Assembly (NCBI RefSeq): GCF_003702045.1
Contig: NZ_RBTP01000048.1
Location: 62,001-126,000 of the forward strand
Length of the DNA stretch: 64,000 nt
Reading direction: 5' to 3'
Source: Pseudomonas viridiflava
Lineage (GTDB): Bacteria; Pseudomonadota; Gammaproteobacteria; Pseudomonadales; Pseudomonadaceae
In this document: in pieces, positions 45,128 through 53,537 of the stretch
Position numbering within the stretch: the first letter of the stretch is position 1
Layout: each line of letters begins with the position of its first letter
Notes under the pieces: model-generated
The model's database searches: none
What the model saw: only the letters and a program-made list of their open reading frames with translations
What the model was told of the DNA's origin: nothing
Position numbers and translations under genes: made by a program

Positions 45128-46334
45128 CGCGCAATGCCTGTACCGGCTGCATGCGCGCTGCCGACAATGCGGGATACAGGCCAAAGAACAGGCCCACGAT
45201 CAATGAACTGCCGACACCCAGAGGCAACGACTCTTTGGCCAGCACAAACGTCCATCCTGAAAAGCGTACAAATCCGTAGGCACAGGCAAGCCCTGTCAAT
45301 GCACCGATCATCGCGCCCGCAACGGACAGGCATGCGGCTTCAAGCAGAAACAATATGCGGATATCACGTGGCCTTGCGCCTATGGCCATCCGGACACCAA
45401 TTTCCCGGCGGCGCTCGGAAACGCTCATCAGCATGACGTTCATCACACCTGCACCGCCTACCAGCAGCGAGATGCCTCCCAGCCCGGCAAGCAGGTAGGA
45501 AAAAGTGCTGGCTTGCCGCGTCAGGCCTTCTATGAGCTGTTGGGGGACTTGAACCTCTACCTCACGTCCCTGCGTCATCTGTTGCAAATAATGGCGAAAC
45601 GCTTCGGCATCGGTTTCGATAGCGACGGTGTCTCGAGCCTTGGCGAGTACGCTACTTATCTGCGGCGCAGATTGTATTCGGCGCATACCTTCTATGGGCA
45701 CGAATACCGATTCATCGACCTGAATGGCAATCATCGGGTTGTCGAGGTGGGGAGCCGCGATGCCGATCACGGTATACAGATAGTGGTCAATCTGCAGTTT
45801 CATGCCTTGTTCGAAGGGCTTGCCGGGTGACGCCATGCCAAATGCCTTGGCTACGTTATGTCCGATTACCGCATAGGTTGCGTCTTGATCGAACATCGAC
45901 AAAAAGCGGCCCCTGGAAAGCGTCACACCCATCACATCGGCCAGGCCCGAGGTTGTTCCAATGACGCTTGCATCCACATGCCTGCCTGCATGGCGAATAC
46001 GCGCAGAGTAGAAAATGGTCGGTGCTACTTGAGCGATTATCGGGATCGCTTCAAGTAACGCCAGCGTATCCATTGTGGCGGGCAATGGCTTTTTTTGATC
46101 GGGCGAATAAGGGAATGAGGCGACCATTGTCTCTGTACCCATCCCTTTAAAGGCACTTATGGCTTCATTGGCCGCGCTCGCACCGACATTCAGCAGTGCA
46201 ACAATCGCTGCGCAACCGACCGCTATGCCCAGTAATGCCAGCAATGATCGACGCCCCAGCAGACGCAAGCTGTCCAGCGATTCAATCAAGGCATGCAGGA
46301 GTGAAGGGCCGTAACCGTTTGCAGGCTCATGCAT
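45120..46334 (-). CDS. MacB-like ABC transporter permease (FtsX domain)
   Basis: A 404-residue MacB-type permease: one N-terminal membrane helix ([21 protein letters not shown]), a large periplasmic MacB_PCD domain (~70-270) and an FtsX domain with three helices (~280-400; [37 protein letters not shown] is the typical coupling segment). In MacB the ATPase is fused to this chain; here it is a separate gene as in LolCDE and some peptide exporters. ATG 46334 overlaps the ATPase stop (ATGCATGA). Confidence 0.9.
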   Translation of the reverse strand: MHEPANGYGPSLLHALIESLDSLRLLGRRSLLALLGIAVGCAAIVALLNVGASAANEAISAFKGMGTETMVASFPYSPDQKKPLPATMDTLALLEAIPIIAQVAPTIFYSARIRHAGRHVDASVIGTTSGLADVMGVTLSRGRFLSMFDQDATYAVIGHNVAKAFGMASPGKPFEQGMKLQIDHYLYTVIGIAAPHLDNPMIAIQVDESVFVPIEGMRRIQSAPQISSVLAKARDTVAIETDAEAFRHYLQQMTQGREVEVQVPQQLIEGLTRQASTFSYLLAGLGGISLLVGGAGVMNVMLMSVSERRREIGVRMAIGARPRDIRILFLLEAACLSVAGAMIGALTGLACAYGFVRFSGWTFVLAKESLPLGVGSSLIVGLFFGLYPALSAARMQPVQALRDD

Positions 46335-47055
46335 TGAGCCGGTCTCGTTGCGAGTGGCGTTCTGCAACCTCGCCATCCCGAACCTCAAAACAGCGCTCCA
46401 TGCGTTCAGCCAGGTTGGGGTCATGGGTGACCACGATGAGTGTCGCGCCTCTTTCCCGATTCAAGGCCAGTAGCAACGCCATTACGTCATCTGCCGTAGA
46501 TCGGTCCAGATTACCGGTAGGCTCATCGGCCAGAATCAGGGCAGGCTCACACACGAGGGCTCGGGCAATGGCTATTCGTTGGCGCTGGCCCCCGGAGAGA
46601 TCCGCAGGCCTGTGTTTCATGCGATCACCCAGACCGACGCGCTCTATCTGTGTACGTGCGTGCTCGCGCGCCAGCGGCCTTGGATAGCCTTTGTAAAATA
46701 GCGGTAAAGCAACGTTATCCAGCGCTGTCAGCCGGGGCAAAAGATTGAAGCTTTGAAAGACGAAGCCGATTTCGGTATTGCGCAGGCGTGCGCGCTCCTC
46801 GGTGGTTGCGTCATTCATGTTCTGCGTCCCGAAGTGGAACTGGCCTGATGCGGGCTTATCGAGCAGGCCCAAAATATTGAGTAGCGTGCTTTTGCCCGAC
46901 CCCGAGGCACCCAGGATCGCGCAAGTCTGGCCGCGTTGAATCGCAAGGGAGACGTTTTTGAGGGCATGAAGTGAGTGGCTGCCTATCGAATAGGCCTGGC
47001 AGATGTCCTGCATATGGATGAGGCTTTTTGTTGCGGGAGGCTCCATGCCAGACAT
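46327..47055 (-). CDS. ABC transporter ATP-binding protein (MacB/LolD type)
   Basis: A 242-residue ATPase with Walker [11 protein letters not shown] loop ([18 protein letters not shown]), signature [15 protein letters not shown], Walker [13 protein letters not shown] and the switch histidine in VVTHD. It powers the MacB-like exporter. I chose ATG 47055 (MSGMEPP), preceded by GGAG at six bases, over ATG 47067 which has no ribosome site. It is the first gene of the exporter operon and is divergent from flgB. Confidence 0.9.
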   Translation of the reverse strand: MSGMEPPATKSLIHMQDICQAYSIGSHSLHALKNVSLAIQRGQTCAILGASGSGKSTLLNILGLLDKPASGQFHFGTQNMNDATTEERARLRNTEIGFVFQSFNLLPRLTALDNVALPLFYKGYPRPLAREHARTQIERVGLGDRMKHRPADLSGGQRQRIAIARALVCEPALILADEPTGNLDRSTADDVMALLLALNRERGATLIVVTHDPNLAERMERCFEVRDGEVAERHSQRDRLNA

Positions 47056-47270
47056 TCCGAACTCCATTTAACCGTGCGCTTGAGTGGCGACTTTCCCAGC
47101 CGCGAGCCTATTTATCATAATTGGCTGCCGTGGGCAGAGGACTTTCAGTTCAGACAAGGCTTTTTCTTCCTGCGTCAGGATCCCTCGACTAGGTGGCAAG
47201 CATGCTGTCGGGTTGTCTTAAGCCATGAACACCGTTAAAGCGAATACTGGCAAAAAAACGGCACCCGCCT

Positions 47271-47328
47271 TGCCGCTTTACCTCTTTACAGCGGAAATGC
47301 CTTGCCGCTTTTCTGGCATTGCCGCTTT
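47271..47328 (+). repeat. Three direct TGCCGCTTT repeats upstream of flgB
   Basis: TGCCGCTTT occurs at 47271-47279, 47303-47311 and 47320-47328, between about 40 and 100 bases upstream of the flgB sigma-54 promoter. This is the usual place for sites of the activator of sigma-54 promoters (FleR in the flagellar class III set). The reverse form GCGGCA is also found at 52579-52584 upstream of flgF. Confidence 0.6.
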
Positions 47329-47369
47329 GCCACCGGCTGCAATCCCCGTAATCATTGGGTTTTGAGAAG

Positions 47370-47385
47370 TGGCACGCCGATTGCT
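47370..47385 (+). promoter_or_regulatory. Sigma-54 promoter of flgBCDE
   Basis: TGGCACGCCGATTGCT is an essentially perfect TGGCAC-N5-TTGCT element with GG-N10-GC spacing. The predicted start near 47396 leaves a leader of about 36 bases before flgB. Confidence 0.95.
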
Positions 47386-47431
47386 TTGTCAGTGACAACA
47401 GAATCAGGTCAACCGGCAAAGGTTTCCCGAC

Positions 47432-47839
47432 ATGAGCATCAGTTTCGATAAAGCGCTAGGCATTCACGAAAAGGCCCTCAACTTCCGGGCTCAGCGTGCA
47501 GAGGTGTTGGCCAACAACATTTCCAACGCCGATACCCCGAACTTCAAGGCCCGCGATCTGGACTTCTCGTCGGTGCTGGCTGCCGAAAACGACAAGGTCC
47601 AGAACGGCCACTTTGCGTTGAACAAGACCAACAGTCGTCACATCGAAGCCGAAGGCATGGGCAACCAGGACGGAACGCTGATGTACCGCACCCCGTCGCA
47701 GCCGTCGCTTGACCAGAACACCGTTGATTCCCAGGTCGAGCAGGCCAGCTACACCGAGAACGCGATGGGCTTTCAGGCCAGCTTCACCTTGCTCAACAGC
47801 AAATTCAAGGGGCTGGTTGCAGCCCTTCGCGGAGAGTAA
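47432..47839 (+). CDS. flgB: Flagellar basal-body rod protein FlgB
   Basis: A 135-residue proximal rod subunit with the N-terminal rod motif (ALNFRAQRAEVLANNISNADTPNFKARDLDF) and C-terminal heptad region (ASYTENAMGFQASFTLLNSKFKGL). It is exported by the flagellar type III system. First gene of flgBCDE, transcribed from the sigma-54 promoter just upstream; flgC starts 3 bases after its stop. Confidence 0.97.
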   Translation: MSISFDKALGIHEKALNFRAQRAEVLANNISNADTPNFKARDLDFSSVLAAENDKVQNGHFALNKTNSRHIEAEGMGNQDGTLMYRTPSQPSLDQNTVDSQVEQASYTENAMGFQASFTLLNSKFKGLVAALRGE

Positions 47840-47842
47840 TTC

Positions 47843-48283
47843 ATGTCACTAGCCAATGTGTTCAACATTGCCGGTAGCGCCATGAGTGCCCAGACCACGC
47901 GTCTGAACACTACGGCCAGTAACATCGCCAACGCCGAGACCGTTTCCTCGAGCGCAGACGCCACCTACCGCGCCCGTCATCCGGTGTTTGCCACCGTGAT
48001 GCAGGGTCAGCAGTCCACGGGTGGCTCCCTGTTCCAGGATCAGGGCGAGGCCGGGCAGGGTGTTCAGGTCAATGGCATCATCGAAGACAGCTCCAACCTC
48101 GAAGCGCGCTACGAGCCCAATCATCCTTCGGCTGACAAGAACGGGTACGTCTACTACCCCAACGTCAATGTCGTGGAAGAAATGGCCGACATGATTTCCG
48201 CCAGTCGTTCGTTCCAGACCAACGCGGAAATCATGAACACCGCAAAATCCATGATGCAGAAGGTTCTGACCCTCGGTCAGTGA
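47843..48283 (+). CDS. flgC: Flagellar basal-body rod protein FlgC
   Basis: A 146-residue rod subunit. The N-terminal helix with TTASNIANAETVSSS and the C-terminal YYPNVNVVEEMADMISASRSFQTNAEIMN segment are characteristic. Tightly spaced between flgB and flgD. Confidence 0.97.
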   Translation: MSLANVFNIAGSAMSAQTTRLNTTASNIANAETVSSSADATYRARHPVFATVMQGQQSTGGSLFQDQGEAGQGVQVNGIIEDSSNLEARYEPNHPSADKNGYVYYPNVNVVEEMADMISASRSFQTNAEIMNTAKSMMQKVLTLGQ

Positions 48284-48298
48284 TAGAAGGCGAAAGAT

Positions 48299-48976
48299 AT
48301 GGCCGTTGAAAACAATGTATCGACGAGTTTTGTAAACTCGCTTCAGAACCCGACGCCGACGAAAACCGATTCGACGAGCACGTTGGGCAAGGATTCCTTC
48401 CTGCAGTTGCTGGTCACGCAGATGAAGAACCAGAACCCTCTGGATCCTCAGGACAACACTGAGTTCGTGGCACAACTGGCACAGTTCAGCAGCGTTGAAA
48501 GCCTGCAGAACCTGACCAAGACGGTCGATTCGATCGCTGGCAGCAACCAGTCTACCCAGGCGCTGCAAGCGTCATCGCTGGTGGGTCGTTCGGTGATCAT
48601 CGATGCGGGCTCCACCTCCGTCGATACGGCCAAGGGCATGATCGGCACCGTCGCGGTTCCTGCGACCAGCGCTGCCACGAGCGTCAAGATTTACGACGCC
48701 CAGTCCAATCTGGTCAACACCGTCGATCTCGGCACGCTGCCTGCAGGTTCGGCCAGCTTTGCCTGGGACGGCACGGCCAGCGATGGCACTGTGGCTCCCG
48801 CCGGCACTTACAGCTTCACGGCTGCAGGTTCGGTCGAAGGCAAGAATACCCAGTTCACCACCTACCTGCCTGCGACGGTCAACAGCGTGACGCTGGGCAT
48901 CAACGGTGCGGAAACAAAGCTCAACCTGGCCAGCGGCAGTGTTGCCCTGTCCAAAGTTCAAACCATCGGATTGTAG
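48299..48976 (+). CDS. flgD: Hook capping/scaffold protein FlgD
   Basis: A 225-residue hook assembly scaffold that caps the growing hook. The N-terminal export and binding region has LGKDSFLQLLVTQMKNQNPLDP and FVAQLAQFSSVESLQNL; the C-terminal half is the Tudor/FlgD Ig-like pair (VKIYDAQSNLVNTVDLG, FAWDGTASDGTVAPAGTYSF). Start ATG 48299, 15 bases after flgC. Confidence 0.97.
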   Translation: MAVENNVSTSFVNSLQNPTPTKTDSTSTLGKDSFLQLLVTQMKNQNPLDPQDNTEFVAQLAQFSSVESLQNLTKTVDSIAGSNQSTQALQASSLVGRSVIIDAGSTSVDTAKGMIGTVAVPATSAATSVKIYDAQSNLVNTVDLGTLPAGSASFAWDGTASDGTVAPAGTYSFTAAGSVEGKNTQFTTYLPATVNSVTLGINGAETKLNLASGSVALSKVQTIGL

Positions 48977-49004
48977 AGCCGACTAGACGGCGCAGGAGTG
49001 GAAT

Positions 49005-50333
49005 ATGTCTTTCAATATCGGTCTTAGTGGGCTCTATGCTGCAAACAAGAGTCTCGACGTTACCGGCAACAACATTGCCAACGTAGCGACCACAGGTTTC
49101 AAATCGTCCCGTGCAGAATTTGCCGACCAGTACGCGCAGTCGATTCGCGGTACGTCCGGCCAGACCAACGTGGGCAGCGGTGTTTCCACTGCCGCGGTTT
49201 CCCAGCAGTTCTCTCAGGGCAACCTGACCACGGGCACTGCCAACAGCCTTGACCTTGCCATCAACGGCAACGGCTTCTTCATGCTGAGCAACAACGGCGA
49301 GAAGTTGTACACCCGTGCCGGTGCATTTCACACCGACAAGGAAGGTTTTGTCGTCAACAGTGGCGGCATGAAACTGCAAGGTTACAACGTCGATGCCAAT
49401 GGCAGCGTCGTGACCGGTGCGCTGAGCGATCTGCGAGTAGACTCGTCGAACCTTGAGCCTAAACCGACCGCCTCGATTACCAACGTCGCCAACCTGAATT
49501 CGGTCACTGCAAATCCGAGCCTCACGACGTTCGACGCCACGGACACCAAAAGCTACAACATGAAGTACAGCACGCCGACTTACGACTCTCAGGGCAATTC
49601 GCACACCCTGGACCAGTACTTCGTCAAGACCGGCACCAATACCTGGTCGATGTACTCGCTGATGGATGGCCGCAGCATCGCCAATCCGACCACCACTACC
49701 CCTGACAAGAATGACCTGACCTTCGATTCGGGCGGCAATCTGGTCGTGACAGCGCCTGGCGCTGTGCCCACCAACAGCGCGAACATCTCGTTCAACACAG
49801 ACGGCACTTTCACTATCGACAACTGGGTGCCAGGCGTACAGACCGGTTCGGGCACTACCACCGCTTGGGTTCCGAACGGCGCCGCTGGTGCGGACACCAT
49901 TAAGCTGAACATGTCTGGCATCACCCAGACCGCTTCGGTATCGGGTCTGATCACCCAGGATCAGGATGGCTACGCCACTGGCCAGCTCAGTGCAATGAGC
50001 GTGGACGCGACCGGCAACCTGTTCGCGACCTACACCAACGGCAAGTCGCAGGTGATCGGCCAGACGTCGCTCACCAACTTCGCCAACGTACAGGGTCTGG
50101 CGCAGGCGGGCGGCACCAACTGGCGTGAAACCTTTGCCTCGGGCGTTCCGGTCAGTGGTACTCCGCAGTCCGGCACTTTGGGTTACATCACCGGCCAGGC
50201 ACTGGAAGAGTCGAACGTGGACCTGACAATGGAGCTTGTTAACCTGATCAAGGCGCAGAGCAACTACCAGGCGAACGCGAAGACGATTTCCACACAAAGC
50301 ACGATCATGCAGACCACTATTCAGATGAGCTGA
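49005..50333 (+). CDS. flgE: Flagellar hook protein FlgE
   Basis: A 442-residue hook subunit. Both ends carry the axial coiled-coil segments (LSGLYAANKSLDVTGNNIANVATTGFKSSR; QSNYQANAKTISTQSTIMQTTIQMS), and a single FlaE/D2 domain lies at ~180-310 (YDSQGNSHTLDQYFVK, NTWSMYSLMDG). Last gene of the flgBCDE unit, followed by a terminator. Confidence 0.96.
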   Translation: MSFNIGLSGLYAANKSLDVTGNNIANVATTGFKSSRAEFADQYAQSIRGTSGQTNVGSGVSTAAVSQQFSQGNLTTGTANSLDLAINGNGFFMLSNNGEKLYTRAGAFHTDKEGFVVNSGGMKLQGYNVDANGSVVTGALSDLRVDSSNLEPKPTASITNVANLNSVTANPSLTTFDATDTKSYNMKYSTPTYDSQGNSHTLDQYFVKTGTNTWSMYSLMDGRSIANPTTTTPDKNDLTFDSGGNLVVTAPGAVPTNSANISFNTDGTFTIDNWVPGVQTGSGTTTAWVPNGAAGADTIKLNMSGITQTASVSGLITQDQDGYATGQLSAMSVDATGNLFATYTNGKSQVIGQTSLTNFANVQGLAQAGGTNWRETFASGVPVSGTPQSGTLGYITGQALEESNVDLTMELVNLIKAQSNYQANAKTISTQSTIMQTTIQMS

Positions 50334-50358
50334 TAATGTCTGTTGTGTGACTGACAAG

Positions 50359-50390
50359 AAGCCCCTTATAAAAGGGGCTTTTTTGTTTTT
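50359..50390 (+). terminator. Rho-independent terminator after flgE
   Basis: AAGCCCCTT and AAGGGGCTT form a 9-bp stem with loop ATAA, followed by a T-rich run. It separates flgE from the second hook-protein gene, which therefore needs its own promoter. Confidence 0.92.
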
Positions 50391-50517
50391 GGGTGATTCA
50401 TTATTCATTAAGTCATGTTACGGATCGGTCACTCAGGCTACATAGAAACTTCCTACGCATCATGATGTGAGAATAAAAACTCCTCTACAAAGTGTCGTTT
50501 ACGGCAAGGGAGTACTC

Positions 50518-52263
50518 ATGTCATTCACGCTAGCGATTAGCGGTATTAAGGCGGCAAACAAACGCCTGGAAGTTACGGGTAATAACATCGCCAACGCAGG
50601 CACTGTAGGTTTCAAATCGTCGCGCGCCCAGTTTGCCGCGCTGTATTCATCGGCTCACCTGGGCAGTGGCCGGCACGCTGTCGGTGACGGTGTGCGCCTG
50701 GCCAGCGTGCAGCAGAATTTCGATCAAGGCGACAGCGTTACTACCTCAGGCAATCCGTTGGACATGCGTATCCAGGGCGACGGCTTTTTTGTCGTCAGCG
50801 ACCGTGGCTCTCTTGCCTATACGCGGTCCGGAGCGTTCGTCAAAGATGCCGCCGATTTTGTGATCGACAGCGAAGGCGGGCGCTTGCAGGGATATGCCGC
50901 CAATGACAAGGGTGACATCATGAGCGGCATTCGCACTGACTTGAAAATCGATACCTCCAATGTTGCCCCCAAGGCAACGACGCGTATCGCCGAAACCATC
51001 AACCTGGATGCCTCGTCTGCGTCACTTGCCCGACTGCCGGCTTTCGACCCTGCCGATCCTTCGACGTACACACGGGTCACTGCACGTACCGTTCAGGACC
51101 AGGGCGATGGCTCGCTGCCCGGGGCTGATCATGAGCTCAAGCAATACCTGGTCAAGACCCATGACAACCAGTGGTCCATGTACGTACTGGTGGACGGTCG
51201 CAATCCGGTGGATCCCTCCAGCGTAACGCCGCTGCAGGTTGCGCTTGAGCAGTTGCCCGATGGCAAGCTGATTTACAACGGCAACCCTCAGCACATCGAC
51301 AAGGTATCCGACACCGAGTTTTCATTGCTCGGCTGGATTCCTGCAAAGCAGGTCGACGGTCGTTGGGTGAGCAGTGGGGCTGCCAGCGGGGGTGCTGTTT
51401 CGTTGCAGTTGACCGATGGTGCTTCCAGTCTGCTCGATCCAGAGGACGCCGTGATGCCTCGTCCTGTGCCGCCTTTCAATGCAGCGGACTTGAATACTTA
51501 CACCCGAGCCTTCGACACGCCGATTTATGACAGCCAGGGTAATCAGCACCAATTGCGGCAGTATTTCGTCAAGGACGGCAACAACAGTTGGCGCATGCAT
51601 GTTCTCGTTGACCATAGAAATCCGCAGTCACCCGATTCCACTGAGCCGCTGACCGCCAACATCGTGTTTGGCGCCGACGGTTCGGTGCAATCGCTGATGG
51701 GTTCCGCAGGCTTGAGCAGCAATGGCCACAGCCTTCAACTGGAAGGGTGGGTGCCGGCAATGGTCACTGATCCAGGTACCCGGCGTGAACGCTGGGTATC
51801 CAATGGCGCGGCGGGCAGTGCAAACGGGATTGCTCTGGATTTCACTCAGTTGCATCAGCATAACGCCGCTTCCTCGCGCGTTTCGCAGCAGGTGGACGGT
51901 AACGCTGCCGGAGAGCTGAGCGGTTTGACCGTTGGGCGTGACGGCATTCTGCGCGCCGGGTTCACCAATGGCATGAACAAGAATATCGGTCAGGTGATGC
52001 TCGCCAGCTTTGCCAATCCTCATGGCCTGCAGCCGCGCAGCGATACGCGTTGGAGGGAAACCAGCGAGTCGGGCACAGCGGATTTTGATGCCCCTGGTAT
52101 TGGCACGCTGGGCAGCATCATCGGGGGAGCGCTGGAGGGCTCCAACGTAGAACTGGCCGATGAACTTATCGAGTTGATCCAGGCGCAAACGGCCTATCAG
52201 GCCAACTCGAAAGCGATCTCTACAGAGGTGACGCTGATGCAGACCCTGATCCAGTCGACCTGA
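50518..52263 (+). CDS. Second hook-protein (FlgE-like) paralogue with duplicated D2 domain
   Basis: A 581-residue FlgE relative, 139 residues longer than the neighbouring FlgE. The termini match hook protein (ISGIKAANKRLEVTGNNIANAGTVGFKSSRAQF; ELIELIQAQTAYQANSKAISTEVTLMQ). The extra length is a tandem duplication of the FlaE/D2 domain: copy one at ~176-312 (TYTR, HELKQYLVK, WSMYVLVDGRNP, GWIPAKQ...SGAASG) and copy two at ~320-455 (TYTR, HQLRQYFVK, WRMHVLVDHRNP, GWVPAMV...NGAAGS). ATG 50518 follows AAGGGAG. A terminator separates it from flgE and no clear sigma-28 or sigma-54 site precedes it. It may form an alternative or composite hook, or be an exported surface protein. Confidence 0.88.
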   Translation: MSFTLAISGIKAANKRLEVTGNNIANAGTVGFKSSRAQFAALYSSAHLGSGRHAVGDGVRLASVQQNFDQGDSVTTSGNPLDMRIQGDGFFVVSDRGSLAYTRSGAFVKDAADFVIDSEGGRLQGYAANDKGDIMSGIRTDLKIDTSNVAPKATTRIAETINLDASSASLARLPAFDPADPSTYTRVTARTVQDQGDGSLPGADHELKQYLVKTHDNQWSMYVLVDGRNPVDPSSVTPLQVALEQLPDGKLIYNGNPQHIDKVSDTEFSLLGWIPAKQVDGRWVSSGAASGGAVSLQLTDGASSLLDPEDAVMPRPVPPFNAADLNTYTRAFDTPIYDSQGNQHQLRQYFVKDGNNSWRMHVLVDHRNPQSPDSTEPLTANIVFGADGSVQSLMGSAGLSSNGHSLQLEGWVPAMVTDPGTRRERWVSNGAAGSANGIALDFTQLHQHNAASSRVSQQVDGNAAGELSGLTVGRDGILRAGFTNGMNKNIGQVMLASFANPHGLQPRSDTRWRETSESGTADFDAPGIGTLGSIIGGALEGSNVELADELIELIQAQTAYQANSKAISTEVTLMQTLIQST

Positions 52264-52274
52264 TCAAAGGCCTT

Positions 52275-52466
52275 TCAGATAGAGCAGTCGGATTTGACGA
52301 AATGGCCTTTCAGTCGCGTCCAGCCGGGCCCCGGGCTGGTCTGGGCGCAGACGATGCGGCTGTCACCCTGCCATTTGTAGTAATGCGCGGGAGCTGCCTG
52401 GGCGAGCAGGGCGGCAGTCGTCAAGCTGGCAGTGACGATGCCGATAATCCAGGTGCGAGCAGGCAT
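52275..52466 (-). CDS. Small exported protein (63 residues)
   Basis: A 63-residue protein with a signal peptide (WIIGIVTASLTTAALLAQA) and a short mature part HYYKWQGDSRIVCAQTSPG ending in KSDC. The YKW start and two cysteines recall DUF4124-like periplasmic proteins, but this is uncertain. ATG 52466 is preceded by GGGAA. It lies antisense in the gap between the second hook gene and flgF, convergent with the former. Confidence 0.6.
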   Translation of the reverse strand: MPARTWIIGIVTASLTTAALLAQAAPAHYYKWQGDSRIVCAQTSPGPGWTRLKGHFVKSDCSI

Positions 52467-52680
52467 GTCGATTCCCATGATTGGGGTGGTAATGGCTGCA
52501 AGATTATCACTGCGCACTCGTCCCCATAACGGCTCGGCGAAGTTTTTTTGGCGGTACGTCGGGCGTGGTGATCGGCAGGCGGCAGTCCGCCGCCGCTATC
52601 GGATGGCTATTTGCCTAAACGCAGCTCGTGTGTTCCCGTTTTTGCTGGTTAATCAAGCGATTAACTAAATCCTGCGAAGT

Positions 52681-52696
52681 TGGTTCAAAAATTGCT
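52681..52696 (+). promoter_or_regulatory. Sigma-54 promoter of flgFGHIJKL
   Basis: TGGTTCAAAAATTGCT has GG-N10-GC spacing and a full TTGCT -12 element, with predicted start near 52707, about 45 bases before flgF. A GCGGCA (reverse of TGCCGC) lies ~100 bases upstream at 52579-52584, as at flgB. Confidence 0.9.
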
Positions 52697-52750
52697 TTCT
52701 CCCTGTCAGAACAGCTACAGGCGGCAAGCGTCTGTCGGAGGAGGAAGACT

Positions 52751-53491
52751 GTGGACAAGTTGCTTTACGTCGCAATGAGCGGTGCGTCTGAAAACGCGAT
52801 TGCGCAAAAGGCCCATGCCAACAACCTGGCAAACGTCTCGACCAACGGTTTCATGCGCGACCTGGAACAGGCCCGCTCCATGCCCGTGTATGGCGAGGTC
52901 ATGCCTTCGCGTGCCTATGCCATGAGCGAGCGTCCGGGTACTGACTTTTCCGGCGGTGCAATGGTGGAGACCGGTCGCGAACTGGACATCGCCATCAAGG
53001 GTAATGGCTGGATTGCGGTCCAGACGCCTGACGGCGGCGAAGCCTATACCCGCAGCTCCGGCATGAATATCGATGCCTTGGGTGTGCTGCGCGACGGCAG
53101 CGGTTTGCCGGTTATGGGCAACGGTGGTCCGATTGCCGTGCCGCCTCAGCAGCAGATCGAGATTGGTGCCGACGGCACCATCAGCATTCGCTCGCTGGGT
53201 GAAAGTCCTCAGGTGATGGCCCAGGTTGACCGTATCAAGCTGGTCAACCCCGATCTGAACACGATGGAGAAGGGGCCTGATGGCCTGATCCATACCAAAA
53301 GCGGTCGCCCTGCCGACGTGGACGCCAACGTTCAGGTCGAGTCCGGTTTTCTGCAGGCCAGCAACGTGAACGCCGTCGAAGAGATGACGTCGGTGTTGGC
53401 CCTGGCCCGTCAGTTCGAACTGCACGTCAAGATGATGAAGACCGCCGAAGAAGACGACCAGTCGATGGCTCGCGTCTTGCAGATTGGCTAA
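52751..53491 (+). CDS. flgF: Flagellar basal-body rod protein FlgF
   Basis: A 246-residue rod subunit with N-terminal LLYVAMSGASENAIAQKAHANNLANVSTNGF and C-terminal VESGFLQASNVNAVEEMTSVLALARQFELHVKM. The start is GTG 52751, preceded by GGAGGAGG; an ATG at 52628 further upstream would lie before the promoter. First gene of flgFGHIJKL. Confidence 0.96.
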   Translation: MDKLLYVAMSGASENAIAQKAHANNLANVSTNGFMRDLEQARSMPVYGEVMPSRAYAMSERPGTDFSGGAMVETGRELDIAIKGNGWIAVQTPDGGEAYTRSSGMNIDALGVLRDGSGLPVMGNGGPIAVPPQQQIEIGADGTISIRSLGESPQVMAQVDRIKLVNPDLNTMEKGPDGLIHTKSGRPADVDANVQVESGFLQASNVNAVEEMTSVLALARQFELHVKMMKTAEEDDQSMARVLQIG

Positions 53492-53537
53492 CTATTGACA
53501 GCTTGCGCCGACAAACCGGCGCTCGAGGAGAACCTAC

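Larger units (their letters stand above)
47056..47431. other. Divergent region between exporter operon and flgB
   Basis: 376 bases without a gene. The right half holds the three TGCCGCTTT repeats and the flgB sigma-54 promoter. The left half should carry the exporter promoter but no clear -35/-10 pair stands out. Confidence 0.55.

Noticed and set aside
48921..50408. 495-codon minus-strand frame opposite flgE
   Set aside because: Shadow of flgE, Val/Gly/Arg-rich without domain, and it crosses the flgE terminator.
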